Positions 41,226-50,042 of a stretch of 64,000 nucleotides of DNA are shown in pieces. Every line of letters begins with the position of its first letter. Positions within the stretch are counted from its first letter, which is position 1. The position numbers were made by a program, and so were the translations under genes. Below the pieces are notes generated by a model. It was not told where the DNA came from. It saw nothing but the letters and a program-made list of their open reading frames with translations, and ran no database searches. The stretch comes from UBA3855 sp964472035 (lineage in GTDB: Bacteria > Bacillota > Clostridia > Oscillospirales > Ruminococcaceae), in assembly GCA_964472035.1 (NCBI GenBank), contig CAYYIT010000003.1, forward strand, positions 1-64,000. Direction: 5' to 3'.

Positions 41226-42644
41226 TTATTTGCCATTCCAGCAATAAGAACAAAGATTCTTAGCCGGTAAACCGATCGCCTTCATCGTACCCTCAAGCGT
41301 CTGGAATTCAAGAGATGTGAGCTTAAGCTGACGGCAGATCTCTTCGCGCAGTCGTTTACCGCGCACTGTATTCGTATCGCAATACTCCTCAAGGTGCTTC
41401 ATGCCTTCTGCACCTTCAAACTGATCAATGACCTGACGCGCGATGAGCTCCATTTCAGAGGTACTGCGGGAGAAATTCAGATATTTGCAGCCAAACATGA
41501 TCGGCGGACAGGCGGAACGCATATGGACTTCCTTTGCGCCGTGTTCGTAGAGGAATTCCACCGTCTCACGCATCTGTGTACCGCGGACGATACTGTCATC
41601 GACAAACAGCAGTCTCTTGCCTTCAATCAGTTCATGCACAGGAATCATCTTCATTTTTGCAACATGATTGCGCATCTTCTGATTGGTAGGCATAAAGCTT
41701 CTTGCCCAGGTAGGAGTATACTTGATAAAAGGTCTTGCAAAGGGAATACCGCTGCGGTTTGCATAGCCAATTGCATGAGGAGTACCGGAATCGGGAACAC
41801 CACAGATATAGTCCACATCCGGGAGACATCCGGCATCAATATCATTCTGTGCCAGTATTTCGCCGTTTCTGGTACGCATCGTCTCAACGGTAACGCCTTC
41901 ATAAACCGCAGTAGGATAGCCATAATAGGTCCACAGGAAGGAACAGATATTAAGCTGACCGTTGCCGGGGGCAAGCACTTCACAGCTGTTAGGTGTAAGC
42001 TTTACGATCTCACCAGCTTCGAGTTCCTTGTAAACGGAATACCCGAGCTTCTGGAATGCGAATGATTCCAGTGTCACGCAATAGCCATCTGAACGCTTAC
42101 CGATCACGATCGGCAGCTTGCCGTATTTATCCCTTGCAGCAATGATTCCATCCTTCGTCAGGATCATCAGGGACATCGTACCCTCAATTTTCTCCTGAGC
42201 ATAACGGATACCCTCTGCAAAAGTAGCCTTCTGCGCAATCAGAGCACCAATCAGATCACCGGAATTGATTTTACCGCTGCTCATTGCTTCAAAACATGCA
42301 CATCCGCTTTCGAGCAATTCTTCAGTCAGTGCTTTGGCATTATGCACAATGCCAACACTGCAGATCGCATACAAGCCGAGTCGGGAGCGAACCAGAATCG
42401 GCTGCGGATCTGTGTCACTGATACAGCCGATGCAGAGATTTCCCTGCATGGATGCGACGTCATTCTCAAATTTTGTGCGGAAAGGAGAATTTTCAATGCT
42501 GTGAATATTTCTCTGGAACCCTCTTTCCTCTGAATAAGAGGTCATACCGCCTCGGCGTGTTCCAAGATGGGAATGAAAGTCCGTTCCGAAAAATACGTCT
42601 ACAACGCAATCATTTTCAGAAACCGCTCCAAAAAAACCGCCCAT
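41226..42644 (-). CDS. purF: Amidophosphoribosyltransferase lacking the N-terminal catalytic cysteine
   Basis: 472 residues. The Ntn-type glutaminase fold is present (HLGTRRGGM, VGIVHNAKALTEELL), and so is the PRPP loop LLFVDDSIVRGTQ and the C-terminal LCSYCWNG. However, the protein starts MGGFFGAVS where ordinary PurF has (M)CGxxG with Cys as nucleophile. No nearby Cys replaces it and no other start codon supplies one. The enzyme may use free ammonia or a partner glutaminase. It commits PRPP to purine synthesis. The start overlaps nothing, three bases after the purC stop. Confidence 0.92.
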   Translation of the reverse strand: MGGFFGAVSENDCVVDVFFGTDFHSHLGTRRGGMTSYSEERGFQRNIHSIENSPFRTKFENDVASMQGNLCIGCISDTDPQPILVRSRLGLYAICSVGIVHNAKALTEELLESGCACFEAMSSGKINSGDLIGALIAQKATFAEGIRYAQEKIEGTMSLMILTKDGIIAARDKYGKLPIVIGKRSDGYCVTLESFAFQKLGYSVYKELEAGEIVKLTPNSCEVLAPGNGQLNICSFLWTYYGYPTAVYEGVTVETMRTRNGEILAQNDIDAGCLPDVDYICGVPDSGTPHAIGYANRSGIPFARPFIKYTPTWARSFMPTNQKMRNHVAKMKMIPVHELIEGKRLLFVDDSIVRGTQMRETVEFLYEHGAKEVHMRSACPPIMFGCKYLNFSRSTSEMELIARQVIDQFEGAEGMKHLEEYCDTNTVRGKRLREEICRQLKLTSLEFQTLEGTMKAIGLPAKNLCSYCWNGK

Positions 42645-42647
42645 ACA

Positions 42648-43364
42648 TTATTCTCCCATCAGGCGCTTCATGATTTCCTGATATGCTTCCTCTACACCGC
42701 CCATATCTCTGCGGAAACGATCCTTGTCGAGCTTTTCGTGGGTAGTGCTGTCCCAGAAACGGCAGGTATCGGGAGAGATCTCATCTGCCAGAATGATCTG
42801 GTCATGGAAACGGCCAAACTCGATCTTGAAGTCAATGAGATCGATATTCAGTTCCTTGAAGAACTTCACCATGAATTCATTTACCTTGAAAGCATACTTG
42901 GTGATGGTGTCGATCTCTTCCTGAGTTGCAAGACCCAGTGCCAGTGCATAATAGTCATTGATGAACGGATCGCCCAGATCATCATTCTTATAGCTGAATT
43001 CCAGAGTGGGCTGGAGGAGCTTTGTGCCTTCCTCGATACCGAGCTTCTTGGAGAAGCTACCGGCAGCCACATTTCTGACGATTACCTCGAGGGGAACGAT
43101 GGAAACCTTCTTCACGATGGTCTCACGGTCGGAGATCTCCTCTACCAGATGCGTCGGAACCCCTTCCTTTTCAAGCATCTTGAACATGAAGTTAGTCATT
43201 CTGTTATTGATGACGCCCTTACCAGAGATGGTGCCCTTCTTCTCGCCATTGAATGCGGTCGCATCATCCTTGTAGTCTACGATTACCAGGTCAGGATCGT
43301 TGGTTGCATAAACCTTCTTTGCCTTACCCTCATACATCTGTTCGCCTTTCACAATGTTTGCCAT
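42648..43364 (-). CDS. purC: SAICAR synthetase
   Basis: 238 residues. Typical motifs include EQMYEGKAKKVYAT, DYKDDATAFNG, PLEVIVRNVAAGSF and KIEFGRFHDQIILADEISPD. It ligates aspartate to CAIR using ATP. RBS GGAGGT precedes ATG. 27 bases after purE. Confidence 0.97.
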   Translation of the reverse strand: MANIVKGEQMYEGKAKKVYATNDPDLVIVDYKDDATAFNGEKKGTISGKGVINNRMTNFMFKMLEKEGVPTHLVEEISDRETIVKKVSIVPLEVIVRNVAAGSFSKKLGIEEGTKLLQPTLEFSYKNDDLGDPFINDYYALALGLATQEEIDTITKYAFKVNEFMVKFFKELNIDLIDFKIEFGRFHDQIILADEISPDTCRFWDSTTHEKLDKDRFRRDMGGVEEAYQEIMKRLMGE

Positions 43365-43391
43365 GATAGTTAACCTCCATCTATTGTTCCC

Positions 43392-43892
43392 TTAAAGGGT
43401 TTTTACCATTTCTGCGAGTGCTGCGTCCTTCTTTCTGACGCCCTCTGCCATATCTTCCTTCATCTTGTCAAGTGCCTGTGCAAGCGCAGGATCGCTCAGT
43501 GCAAGCATCTGCACGGCAAGAATACCGGCATTGGCTGCATTATTGATACCTACAGTAGCCACCGGAACACCGGGCGGCATCTGTACCGTTGCAAGCAGTG
43601 CGTCCATACCGTCGAGTGCGGTGGACTTGATCGGAATACCGATCACAGGAAGTGTAGTGTGTGCCGCAAGAACGCCGCCGAGATGTGCTGCCATACCTGC
43701 TGCTGCAATGATGACACCAAAACCGTTTTTCGCTGCATTCTTGGAAAATTCCGCTGCTTCATCGGGTGTACGGTGAGCGGACATGACATGTACTTCATAC
43801 GGTACGCCGAAGGACTTGAGCTTTTCTACTGCCCCCTTGACAACCGGGAAATCACTGTCGCTGCCCATAATGACTGCCACTTTTTTTGACAT
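43392..43892 (-). CDS. purE: N5-CAIR mutase / AIR carboxylase subunit
   Basis: 166 residues from MSKKVAVIMGSDSDFPV, the class I PurE signature. VMSAHRTPDEAAEF, AAAGMAAHLGGVLAAHTTLPVIGIP and the MPPGVPVATVGIN loop follow. It moves the carboxyl group from N5-CAIR to C4. First gene of the purine cluster. No purine riboswitch is seen in the 76 bases before it. Confidence 0.97.
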   Translation of the reverse strand: MSKKVAVIMGSDSDFPVVKGAVEKLKSFGVPYEVHVMSAHRTPDEAAEFSKNAAKNGFGVIIAAAGMAAHLGGVLAAHTTLPVIGIPIKSTALDGMDALLATVQMPPGVPVATVGINNAANAGILAVQMLALSDPALAQALDKMKEDMAEGVRKKDAALAEMVKTL

Positions 43893-43968
43893 AAGACGCC
43901 TCGTTTCTCCGTGCAATTTACAATCCTGACTTCTGCTGTTCTGCACGGTGAACTGCATGAGCCATTAT

Positions 43969-44994
43969 TTATTCTGCATCCGTCGGTTCCGGTTCCGTAA
44001 CAGCCGGTTCGCTGTTATGGAAGTCCATATTGACAGATGTGAGAATCACTTTATTTTCAGGTGTTTTCTGGAAATACAGATGCACCTGAACACTCTGACC
44101 ACTGATGGTTTCGCGTGCGGTATTGGTATGGTACTCTATCGTAAAGGACAGATCATAGATCCGGTTTTCCGTTCCCATCGAACCAGTAAACGCAACATCC
44201 CGGATGCGGTCAAATACCGCACCGTTAAAGGAATCATTGATGCTCAGTCCGCCGATATATTCCGCGCTCGTGATCAGTGAAAGGTTACTGAAATCATTAC
44301 TCAGGAGCATCTCCATATAATCCGTCACATGACTGCTGATCCCCTGAAGTCCCTCCGGCTTCAATTCTGCAAGATAGAGCGAACCGGTAACCTCCCATTC
44401 CATCGCTATCCCTCCGACGAAGGTCTCCATGGAGGCTTTCTGCAGTACTTCCCTGCCCTCATTGGCATAATAGGAAAGGGTACACCCCTCACGCGAAAGC
44501 GTGAGCGTCCTGCCTTTATAGGTAACGCTTGTCCAGCTGTCCGAGAACACCGGAACAAAGGTATCGGAATCGTACAGGATATTGCTTCCGTCCTCTGCCA
44601 CAACACCAAGGTAGTAAAAGTCACCCATTTTCTCCATCGATTGGAATACAAACGGAAGCACGACATTTTCTTCATAATCAATGCCGCCGATAAGAACCTG
44701 TCCGTCCATACGCTGCGAAGCCAGGATCAGCTTCGGCGTAACCGCAAGAATCTCCGTCCATTCCGGTTCGATGACGACCGCACCTTCTTTGTCAAGGAGT
44801 CCATAATAGCCATCCGTACTTCTGAAGAGCTGCAGTCCGGTACTGTATTGTGTCAGGACTTCAGCGATGCGTTCATCATCACCGCCGCCCCCTGTGTCAC
44901 GTGAAACATCATAGTAGAATTTCGTCAGTCCCACGCACAGAATGATCGCAACGATAAAGAGCAGAGAGATCATGAACTTGACACGATTGCTCAC
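43969..44994 (-). CDS. Membrane-anchored WG-repeat-like protein
   Basis: 341 residues, GTG start overlapping the stop of the glycosyltransferase (GTGA). One N-terminal helix (about 7-26) anchors it with the rest outside. The first external segment YYGLLDKEGAVVIEPEW is a WG-type repeat, and the following part looks like more diverged beta repeats. The C-terminal third (TSAEYIGGLSINDSF...SFTIEYHT) is unassigned and ends in a short Glu/Pro/Thr tail. Coupled to the glycosyltransferase, so an envelope role is likely. Confidence 0.75.
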   Translation of the reverse strand: MSNRVKFMISLLFIVAIILCVGLTKFYYDVSRDTGGGGDDERIAEVLTQYSTGLQLFRSTDGYYGLLDKEGAVVIEPEWTEILAVTPKLILASQRMDGQVLIGGIDYEENVVLPFVFQSMEKMGDFYYLGVVAEDGSNILYDSDTFVPVFSDSWTSVTYKGRTLTLSREGCTLSYYANEGREVLQKASMETFVGGIAMEWEVTGSLYLAELKPEGLQGISSHVTDYMEMLLSNDFSNLSLITSAEYIGGLSINDSFNGAVFDRIRDVAFTGSMGTENRIYDLSFTIEYHTNTARETISGQSVQVHLYFQKTPENKVILTSVNMDFHNSEPAVTEPEPTDAE

Positions 44995-45989
44995 TGTTCA
45001 TTCTCCTGAATGTTCTGCGCTTCCTGTTCCTTCATACGGGAACGGTAGATTTCTTCGGTCTCACGTGCAAGATAGATCGGACGCGCCTTCGATTCCAGAT
45101 AGGTCTTCGAGAGATACTGACCGAGGATACCTGTGCAGAACAGCTGCAGACCTCCAAGCAGGAACATCACACACATAATGGTCGGGAATCCTGCTACCGG
45201 ATCACCGAACACAAGTGTCTTGATCACGATCACAATGATCATGATGAATGCCACCAGACAGCTGAGGATACCCAGCAGGGACGCCAGCGCCAGCGGTGCA
45301 GTGGAGAACGCGAAAATGCCCTCCAGCGAATACCGGAACAATCCCCAGAACGACCAAGCGGTCGTACCTGCGGCACGTTCGACATTCTCATATTCAATAT
45401 AGCGGACCTTGAAGCCCACCCAGCTGAAAATGCCCTTTGAAAAACGGTTGTATTCCTTCATGGAGAGAATGGAATCCACCATCTGTCTTGTCATGAAACG
45501 GAAGTCCTGTGCGCCGTCCACGATCTCCGTCTGCGAGATCTTATTCATGATCTTGTAGAAGGTTCTTGCAAACGCCGAACGGATCTTGGATTCGCCTTTA
45601 CGGCTGACACGACGTGTCGTTGCACAGTCATATTCTCCGTCCTTGACAAAATGATACATCTGCGGAAGAAATGCCGGCGGATGCTGCAGATCGGCATCCA
45701 TCACAACGACATAATCACCTTTCGCATTTTCAAGACCGGCAAACATTCCGGCTTCCTTACCAAAGTTTCTGGAGAAGGAAATATAGCGGACACGCTCGTC
45801 CGAAACAGACATATCCCGCAGGATGGAGAGTGTCCTGTCCTTGGAGCCGTCATCAATGAACAGCAGCTCAAATGTCAGGGACGGATGCTCCGTGCGCATC
45901 TGCTCCATCACACGCAGAATCTCCTGATAGAAAAGCGGCAATACCGCCTCCTCGTTATAACATGGAACTACAATGGAAATCAAACTCAT
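44991..45989 (-). CDS. Family 2 glycosyltransferase (GtrB/DPM-like, membrane bound)
   Basis: 332 residues. The GT-A domain (1-220) shows VVPCYNEEAVLPLFY, FIDDGSKDRT and the metal-binding VMDADLQHPP. Two C-terminal membrane helices (about 232-258 and 268-292) fit polyprenyl-phosphate sugar transferases such as GtrB. It would move a hexose from a nucleotide sugar to undecaprenyl phosphate. RBS GAAGGAG precedes ATG. Two-gene operon with the WG-repeat protein, transcribed from the promoter at 46111. Confidence 0.92.
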   Translation of the reverse strand: MSLISIVVPCYNEEAVLPLFYQEILRVMEQMRTEHPSLTFELLFIDDGSKDRTLSILRDMSVSDERVRYISFSRNFGKEAGMFAGLENAKGDYVVVMDADLQHPPAFLPQMYHFVKDGEYDCATTRRVSRKGESKIRSAFARTFYKIMNKISQTEIVDGAQDFRFMTRQMVDSILSMKEYNRFSKGIFSWVGFKVRYIEYENVERAAGTTAWSFWGLFRYSLEGIFAFSTAPLALASLLGILSCLVAFIMIIVIVIKTLVFGDPVAGFPTIMCVMFLLGGLQLFCTGILGQYLSKTYLESKARPIYLARETEEIYRSRMKEQEAQNIQENEQ

Positions 45990-46330
45990 GATAAACTCCT
46001 TCCATCGCTTGATAGCGACAGATTATTCAGGTCGGCGGATTCCGGAATCACATCGTGAATCCGGCATGAAAAAACACGAAACCGACCAACCGACATAGTT
46101 AGCTATTATTATAATACAACATATTTACAAAGATTGCAAGTGGTTTTTTTCAGGATTTTGAAAAAAATTTCGATTCCGTTTCGGGAGTCAGAAAATTATC
46201 ACGCAGATTCGGGGAATTTTTTTCAACACCCTTTTCGTCGCATTTCACAAAAATATGAAGCAGCCGCGATCTGCCGAAAAAAGCAAAGCAACAGCCGGCC
46301 AAAACAGCCGACTGCCGCCATTTCATAGCA
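45990..46330. other. Intergenic region with a structured leader
   Basis: 341 bases without a gene. It holds the promoter of the glycosyltransferase operon, a 115-base leader that can fold (ggtcgg / ccgacc outer pairing around ccggattcac / gtgattccgg with one mismatch, 46028-46096), and, nearer to 46285-46315, an imperfect hairpin that may end the leftward mrp transcript. Confidence 0.6.
46111..46139 (-). promoter_or_regulatory. Promoter of the glycosyltransferase operon
   Basis: Minus strand TTGCAA (46134-46139), a 17-base spacer, TATTAT (46111-46116). Confidence 0.75.
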
Positions 46331-47158
46331 TTATGCTTCGCCAAGGATGCGTGCGACAGCACTATCGATCTCCGTACATTCATGCAGCTCAATGACACCC
46401 TGGTCACAGTTCTTTGCCAGGGACGGATCAAAGGGCAGCTGCGCCAGCAGCGGAATGCCATATTCCTTGGCAACCTCTGCGGTATGGCTCTCACCATAGA
46501 CATGGATCTTTTTGCCGCAGTCAGGACATACGGCATAGCTCATGTTCTCCACGATGCCAAGGATCGGGATATTCATCATATTCGCCATCTTCACTGCCTT
46601 CTGTACGATCATGGAAACCAGCTCCTGCGGGGAGGTAACGATCACGATACCGTCCACCGGAATGCTCTGGAATACGGTCAGCGGTACATCGCCGGTTCCG
46701 GGCGGCATATCCACAAAGAGATAGTCCACGTCATTCCAGATAACATCCGTCCAGAACTGCTTGACAACGCCTGCGATCACAGGGCCTCTCCATACGACCG
46801 GATCCGTATCGTTCTCCAGCATCAGATTCACGGACATCACATCAATGCCCATCTTGGAGGTTGCCGGGATCATACCCATCTCTGTAGCCGCTACGCGCTC
46901 CTTGATACCGAATGCCTTCGGAATGGAAGGACCTGTAATGTCAGCATCCAGAATTCCGGCATGCTTGCCTGCACGCTGCACGCCCACTGCCAGCAGGGAC
47001 GAAACCATGGACTTACCAACACCGCCCTTACCGGAAACAACGCCGATCACTTTGCCGATCTTGCTCAGCGCATTGGGCTTTTCGATCAGGCTCTGGGGTT
47101 CTTTTCTGGAGCTGCAGTTGCTGCTGCAGCTGCTGCAGTCATGTGTACATTCACTCAT
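46331..47158 (-). CDS. Mrp/NBP35-type P-loop ATPase (iron-sulfur carrier)
   Basis: 275 residues. An N-terminal Cys-rich motif (CTHDCSSCSSNC) of the NBP35 type precedes the deviant Walker A GKGGVGKS. Then come DADITGPSIP, VDMPPGTGDVPLTVFQ and the C-terminal CPDCGKK pair, which binds the bridging cluster. The family carries and delivers Fe-S clusters as a dimer. RBS GAAAGGA precedes ATG. It lies 49 bases after uvrA, so the last gene of a uvrB-uvrA-mrp operon. Confidence 0.95.
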   Translation of the reverse strand: MSECTHDCSSCSSNCSSRKEPQSLIEKPNALSKIGKVIGVVSGKGGVGKSMVSSLLAVGVQRAGKHAGILDADITGPSIPKAFGIKERVAATEMGMIPATSKMGIDVMSVNLMLENDTDPVVWRGPVIAGVVKQFWTDVIWNDVDYLFVDMPPGTGDVPLTVFQSIPVDGIVIVTSPQELVSMIVQKAVKMANMMNIPILGIVENMSYAVCPDCGKKIHVYGESHTAEVAKEYGIPLLAQLPFDPSLAKNCDQGVIELHECTEIDSAVARILGEA

Positions 47159-47207
47159 AATTCAAAACTTCCTTTCTATGATGACAGCCTTTCTGGCTGC
47201 ATTTGGC

Positions 47208-50042
47208 TTATTTCTGTTCCAGATAGGGACGCAGGTATTTGCCGGTGTAGGATTCCGGAACTGCAGCGACTTCCTCGGGCGTACCCTGTGCGACGATAGT
47301 ACCGCCGCCGTCGCCTCCCTCAGGACCGAGGTCAATGATATGGTCCGCCATCTTGATGACATGGAGATTATGCTCGATCACGATCACCGTATTTCCGGCA
47401 TCGGCAAGCTGATCCAATACCTCAACAAGCTTGTGAACATCCGCAGTGTGCAGACCGGTTGTCGGTTCATCGAGAATATAGACGGTCTTTCCGGTTGCAC
47501 GCTTTGACAGCTCCGTCGAGAGCTTCACACGCTGCGCCTCACCGCCCGAAAGCGTTGTCGCCGGCTGTCCGATCTTGACATAACCAAGACCAACTTCCTG
47601 CAGGGTTTTAAGCTTCCTTGCGATCTTCGGGATATGCTCAAAGAACAGCACGCCCTCATCCACCGTCATCTCCAGCACATCATGGATGGATTTACCTTTA
47701 TAGTGTACCTCAAGCGTCTCGCGGTTATACCGCTTGCCCTTGCAGACCTCACAGGGAACATAAACGTCCGGAAGAAAATGCATCTCGATCTTCAGGATAC
47801 CGTCGCCCTCGCAGGCCTCACAGCGGCCGCCCTTGATGTTGAAGGAAAACCGTCCCGGGCCATAACCACGCGTCTTCGCATCCGCCGTCTGCGCATACAA
47901 AGTGCGGATATCCGTGAACACACCGGTATAGGTTGCCGGATTGGAACGAGGCGTTCTGCCGATGGGAGACTGATCGATACAGATCACCTTATCCAGATGC
48001 TCCATGCCTTCAATCTTTTTGCAGTGCCCTCCCTTGATCTTGGCGCGGTTAAGCGTCGCAGCCAGATGCTTGTAGAGGATCTCATTGACAAGCGAGGATT
48101 TTCCCGAACCGGAAACACCCGTCACGCAGGTCAGCTTTCCGAGCGGGAACGACACATCGAGATTCTGGAGATTATGCTCCGTCGCACCGATCACGCGCAG
48201 CTCCTTGCCGTTACCCTCTCTGCGGCGTTCCGGCAGCGGGATCACCTTTCTGCCGCTGAGATACTGTCCCGTGACAGAATCCTCACATCTGAGCAGCTCC
48301 TCCGGCTTGCCGGAGAACACGACATTACCGCCGTTCACGCCGGCACCTGGCCCGATATCAATGATATGATCGGCCGCAAGCATCGTATCGTCGTCATGCT
48401 CGACAACGATCAGCGTATTGCCGATGTCGCGAAGATGCTTCATCGTTTCGATCAGCATCGCATTATCACGCTGGTGCAGACCGATGCTCGGTTCATCGAG
48501 AATATACAACACTCCCATCAGCGAGGAGCCGATCTGCGTTGCAAGACGGATACGCTGGCTCTCACCGCCGGACAGCGTTCCGGCCGCACGCGAGAGCGTC
48601 AGATACTCAAGTCCTACACTGCTCAGGAATCCAAGGCGGTCGCAGATCTCCTTAATGATCCGCTCGCCGATGAAGTTCTCTTGCTCTGTCAGTGTCAGAC
48701 CGCCGAAGAAATCGAGCATCTTTCTGACGGTCAGCTCCGTCAGCTGGAAGATGTTCAGACCGCCGACAGTAACGGACAGCACCTCCGGACGCAGTCTTGC
48801 GCCATTGCAGGCGCCGCAGACCACCTCGCCCATATAATCCTCGAGATCTGCACGCGCATAAATACTCGTTGTTTCCCGATAGCGGCGCTCCAGATTCGGG
48901 ATCACGCCTTCGAAGGAAGCGAAATAGCTTCCGCCGCCCATGTCCCTGCTCCGATGGAGCAGCAGCTTTTCCTCACCGGTGCCATAAAGAAATACATTCA
49001 CCACTTTTTCAGGAAGCTCACAGACAGGTGTATGCAGAGAGATGCCGTACTTTTCCGCAATGGCATGATAGTACATCATTGCAATGGAACCTTCCTCAAG
49101 ATGGTTCCAGCCGGAGGCGTGGATCGCGCCGTCCATAATGCTCAGCTGGTTGTTCGGAAGGATCAGATCCGGGTCGATCCTCTGGAACACGCCAAGGCCC
49201 GTACATTTCTCACATGCACCATAAGGGTTATTGAACGAAAACATACGCGGTGTCAGCTCTTCCATACTGACATTGTGTTCGGGACATGCGTAGTTCTGCG
49301 AAAAGGAAAGCAGCTCCCCGCCCACAACATCCACATGAATGATGCCGCCCGTCAGCGATGCCGTGGTTTCGAGGCTGTCCGTCAGACGGGAGGTAATGCC
49401 CCCCTTGATCACAAGACGATCCACCACGATCTCGATCGTATGCTTCTGATTCTTTTCAAGCTTAATTTCTTCAGACAGATCGTAGATGATGCCATCCACT
49501 CTGACGCGGACATAGCCGCTTTTTCTGGCGCGTTCCAGCTCCTTGAGATGCTGGCCCTTCTTGCCTCGGATAATGGGTGCGAGCAGCTGGATCTTGGTTC
49601 CCTGCGGAAGGGCAAGGATCTGATCGACAATCTCATCAATGGACTGCTGGCTGATCTCCCTGCCGCAGACAGGACAATGCGGAATGCCGATCCTCGCATA
49701 CAGCAGACGCAGATAGTCGTAGATCTCCGTTACGGTTCCGACTGTGGAACGCGGATTCTTGGAGGTCGTCTTCTGGTCGATGGAGATCGCCGGCGACAAG
49801 CCTTCAATGCTGTCCACATCGGGCTTGTCCATCTGTCCGAGGAACTGTCTTGCATAGGAAGAAAGGCTCTCCACATAGCGGCGCTGTCCGTCCGCATAGA
49901 GCGTATCGAATGCAAGCGAGGACTTGCCGGAACCGGAAAGACCCGTCACTACGACAAGCTTGTCACGCGGGATGGTAATGTCAATATTTTTCAGGTTATG
50001 CACTCTGGCACCCTTGATCACAATTTCATTTCTCTGCATCAT
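47208..50042 (-). CDS. uvrA: Excinuclease ABC subunit A
   Basis: 944 residues. Two ABC ATPase modules with Walker A GLSGSGKSSLAFD and GVSGSGKSSLVNE, signatures LSGGESQRIRLATQIG and LSGGEAQRVKLSTEL, and zinc-finger cysteine pairs (CPVCG, CEKCTG, CGACNG, CEACEG, CEVCKG). It recognises DNA damage and loads UvrB. The ATGATG start overlaps the uvrB stop, and the second ATG (50039) is equally possible. Confidence 0.98.
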   Translation of the reverse strand: MMQRNEIVIKGARVHNLKNIDITIPRDKLVVVTGLSGSGKSSLAFDTLYADGQRRYVESLSSYARQFLGQMDKPDVDSIEGLSPAISIDQKTTSKNPRSTVGTVTEIYDYLRLLYARIGIPHCPVCGREISQQSIDEIVDQILALPQGTKIQLLAPIIRGKKGQHLKELERARKSGYVRVRVDGIIYDLSEEIKLEKNQKHTIEIVVDRLVIKGGITSRLTDSLETTASLTGGIIHVDVVGGELLSFSQNYACPEHNVSMEELTPRMFSFNNPYGACEKCTGLGVFQRIDPDLILPNNQLSIMDGAIHASGWNHLEEGSIAMMYYHAIAEKYGISLHTPVCELPEKVVNVFLYGTGEEKLLLHRSRDMGGGSYFASFEGVIPNLERRYRETTSIYARADLEDYMGEVVCGACNGARLRPEVLSVTVGGLNIFQLTELTVRKMLDFFGGLTLTEQENFIGERIIKEICDRLGFLSSVGLEYLTLSRAAGTLSGGESQRIRLATQIGSSLMGVLYILDEPSIGLHQRDNAMLIETMKHLRDIGNTLIVVEHDDDTMLAADHIIDIGPGAGVNGGNVVFSGKPEELLRCEDSVTGQYLSGRKVIPLPERRREGNGKELRVIGATEHNLQNLDVSFPLGKLTCVTGVSGSGKSSLVNEILYKHLAATLNRAKIKGGHCKKIEGMEHLDKVICIDQSPIGRTPRSNPATYTGVFTDIRTLYAQTADAKTRGYGPGRFSFNIKGGRCEACEGDGILKIEMHFLPDVYVPCEVCKGKRYNRETLEVHYKGKSIHDVLEMTVDEGVLFFEHIPKIARKLKTLQEVGLGYVKIGQPATTLSGGEAQRVKLSTELSKRATGKTVYILDEPTTGLHTADVHKLVEVLDQLADAGNTVIVIEHNLHVIKMADHIIDLGPEGGDGGGTIVAQGTPEEVAAVPESYTGKYLRPYLEQK

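Noticed and set aside
43893..43968. Purine riboswitch before purE
   Set aside because: The 76-base region lacks the conserved three-way-junction sequences of purine, PRPP or ppGpp riboswitches.
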